The notes under the pieces: model-generated
What the model was told of the DNA's origin: nothing
Seen by the model: only the letters and a program-made list of their open reading frames with translations
Databases searched by the model: none
Origin: Plakobranchus ocellatus
Lineage: Eukaryota; Mollusca; Gastropoda; Plakobranchidae
Direction: 5' to 3'
NCBI GenBank assembly: GCA_019648995.1
Contig: BLXT01005203.1
Coordinates: 640,408-679,067, forward strand
DNA length: 38,660 bases
Shown here: piece by piece, positions 36,461 to 38,660 of the stretch
Numbering within the stretch: position 1 is the first letter of the stretch
How the letters are laid out: each line of letters opens with the position of its first letter
Position numbers and translations under genes: made by a program

Positions 36461-38630
36461 ACTTTATTTGTACGAAAAGTTTAATCTTCCTACTTCCTTT
36501 TCCTACCATTTTTCCTATACTTTGGCGTTTTTTTAGTCTAAACTTGGCTGAAAGCACTCTGTCTTTTTTGGTCTATCAACGATTGAGAGAATTTCATTGT
36601 TAATGTGAAATCTTGTAGATCCAGTAGATTATTATCGTAATTTCAATGTTTTAACTACTGGAATCAATTTGTTTTATTCAAATATATTATTTTTGCTATG
36701 AAATCATTGCTATCATTAGATCTAGGTCTAAATGACATCGTTACCGATGTTTCCGCAGTTTCGTTAGGTTGTGATATTGTCAAGGGGTCTGTTTATATTT
36801 TATGTGCATTAAAAAATTCATAAAAAAATAAAACATAACTGAAATACATAGTTAGAGTGTCACTTTATTCGCATTCGGATTTACTAAATTCTCCAAGATA
36901 TAAAAAAAAAACAGCTTTCAAAGATCTTGATCCTGGACATGGCAGGGTAAGTAAAAAAAAGTTCAATGATTTATCAGTATAAAATGTTATGTAATTTCAA
37001 TTTTATGTAGCTAAACTCACAACAATTGTACAATAACAAAAATTACACACTTATAAAGCACATTTATTCTTCTTTCCACTGATACTAATTTCAGCTCTGT
37101 ATCTTACTTATGTCGAAAGTTATCAAAGTGTAGGTAATGCATAGCTGAATAAGGATACAGTTACACTTGAGCCTGTGATCGATGGTAGAAATGTTGTGTG
37201 GCCAAAGGGGGAAAAGGGTTGCGAGCATAAAGAGTTAAGAAACATCATATCATATAAAAAGACATATCGAAATAATAATAGTTTGTCCACCGATTGGCGT
37301 CAAATAATCGACATGGTTGTCTGCTTTAGGTGGACAACTAATAGGGACCGCAGTCCTCCACCAGTGCCTTAGTATCTCTAATAGTCTGTAATAAAAACTC
37401 TTCCCGTGTTAAATTCTAGATTTCAAGTTAAATTTAAGAAGAAAAAAAAAACAAAAAACAAAGGAACAGGCTAAGTCAGGAAGTGGTCATGTTTACCGAG
37501 TGGCGCTAACAAAGTTATTTGCTTTGAATCAAAGTATTTTATTTGTACAATACATATCTAATACAGTCAACGAGGTCAATAACAATATCTGATGGTTTAA
37601 AAGCGAGTAGTTATGCGTGATTTAAACAGATTAACTTGTTATGCTTTAGGCCTACTCACTGGTCGAAAAGTTTCAAAAAGTTTCAAAAGTGCCTGACTGC
37701 TTGCGATGGTGTCCCCTCTGGGTCCCTCTCACTGTAATGGCGACACAAATCTAAAATTAGATATTGGAGTCCCATGAAACACACGGGGTTGTGTTGTGAT
37801 TTAAGCTGGACTTAAACTAGGCTGGGCTTAGTATTTGTTGCTATTTTAGGGTTTTGTCCTCGAGCAAGCAGGTCATCAGAGAGTCAGTAGGCCTATTTGT
37901 AACAGCACTGTCATCACAAGCGTGGGAAGAGAGGATTTGGTGCTAGGATGATACGAAGAGAAACGAAAATAAGTTTAGCTTATAAAAAAAAAATTTGCCA
38001 GGGACCTTCGGGGATGCGAAGGCTCTGATAACGAAGAGTTGATATAAATTTAAATTCATGCAGCAGTCAAAAACTCACAATTCTGTGGCAGCGAGGGAGC
38101 AAGACTTTATGTACATTGTTATTATTATACATACGCAAACATATCATCTCAAATACAGCGCTCCTATCGTCTTTCTTCAAAAATACATTTTTCTAAAATT
38201 AAACTTATAACTGCATTTACGCCACTGCTGATTAAGTAAAACCATTAATATGGCTGAAACTTGGGACAGAGCGAAGTTTAAGGGTTTGCCAAGCCTCTAA
38301 TGATTCATATAGTTATTGTGTCGCTCTTAACTGAAATATGTCAAGTAGCAAATTTCGCCTAAGTAGGCTACAAAAAAAAAAAAAAAAAACTGTTACAATG
38401 AACCAGTAATTTGAGGGTCAAAAGGTCGACTTGTTTCTGCTCAGTTTCTGAAACCGTCGACATCGTGAGCAACTTTGAACTTAATACTCGCTTTAAAAAA
38501 AAAGTGTCACTTTCATAAAAATCCTTTCTCTGTTTTTTATTCGTTTCTCTTTGGTAAAATGTTTCTTCTCCCTCTTCTTCCTCCTCCTGGTTTTCAAAAG
38601 GTGCAGAAGGGCAGACTGTGAAAAGAAAAA
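36461..38630. other. Right flank with no recognised gene
   Basis: AT-rich sequence. The only gene-like hint is ATGGCAGG directly followed by the strong donor GTAAGT at 36938-36951 on plus. No downstream exon can be recognised before the window ends. Confidence 0.6.
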
Positions 38631-38660
38631 AAGTGTGTGTGTGTGGGAGGGGGGGGGGGG
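38631..38660 (+). repeat. (GT)n and poly-G at the window edge
   Basis: A short GT run followed by GGGAGGGGGGGGGGGG ends the window. A G-run of this kind often stops assembly, so this may be a contig boundary. Confidence 0.9.

Overview
This window is animal nuclear DNA. It is AT-rich, with long introns, GT-AG splice sites and many simple repeats. It holds two complete spliced protein genes that point towards each other. The innexin gene shows an invertebrate, because vertebrates have only the distantly related pannexins. Introns of 0.25-2.1 kb, long UTR-like stretches and a tRNA-derived SINE fit a lophotrochozoan, most likely a mollusc; the phylum is inference.

Layout. 1-460: two trinucleotide microsatellites, then a CpG-rich promoter/5' UTR carrying an XBP1/ATF6-type core. 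460-11050 (+): DNAJB11/ERdj3, the ER-lumenal Hsp40 co-chaperone, in 10 coding exons (356 aa, no breaks). Intron 1 holds a perfect ER stress response element and intron 5 holds a nested transposon-like repeat. 11051-22009: convergent intergenic space made of both 3' UTRs and several tandem repeats. 22010-30154 (-): an innexin gap-junction/hemichannel protein (414 aa) in 7 fully coding exons plus a leader exon that supplies only the first two bases of the ATG. 30215-38660: upstream flank or long 5' intron of the innexin, with a SINE, a second copy of the intron-5 repeat, two foldback elements and a CpG cluster around a palindromic TATA that may be its promoter.

The two genes are not an operon and need not act together. 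DNAJB11 helps BiP fold secretory and membrane proteins in the ER. The innexin is a polytopic membrane protein made at the ER that forms cell-cell channels.

I see no CRISPR array, prokaryotic operon or clearly new biochemical system. The most unusual signals are: an exact 42-bp tandem array that copies an innexin splice acceptor in frame five times; the ERSE inside DNAJB11 intron 1; the innexin start codon split by an intron; a dense cluster of GCGTAAT motifs; and several foldback or TTAA-bounded elements. All exon coordinates come from reading splice sites, phase continuity and protein family knowledge, without transcript data.
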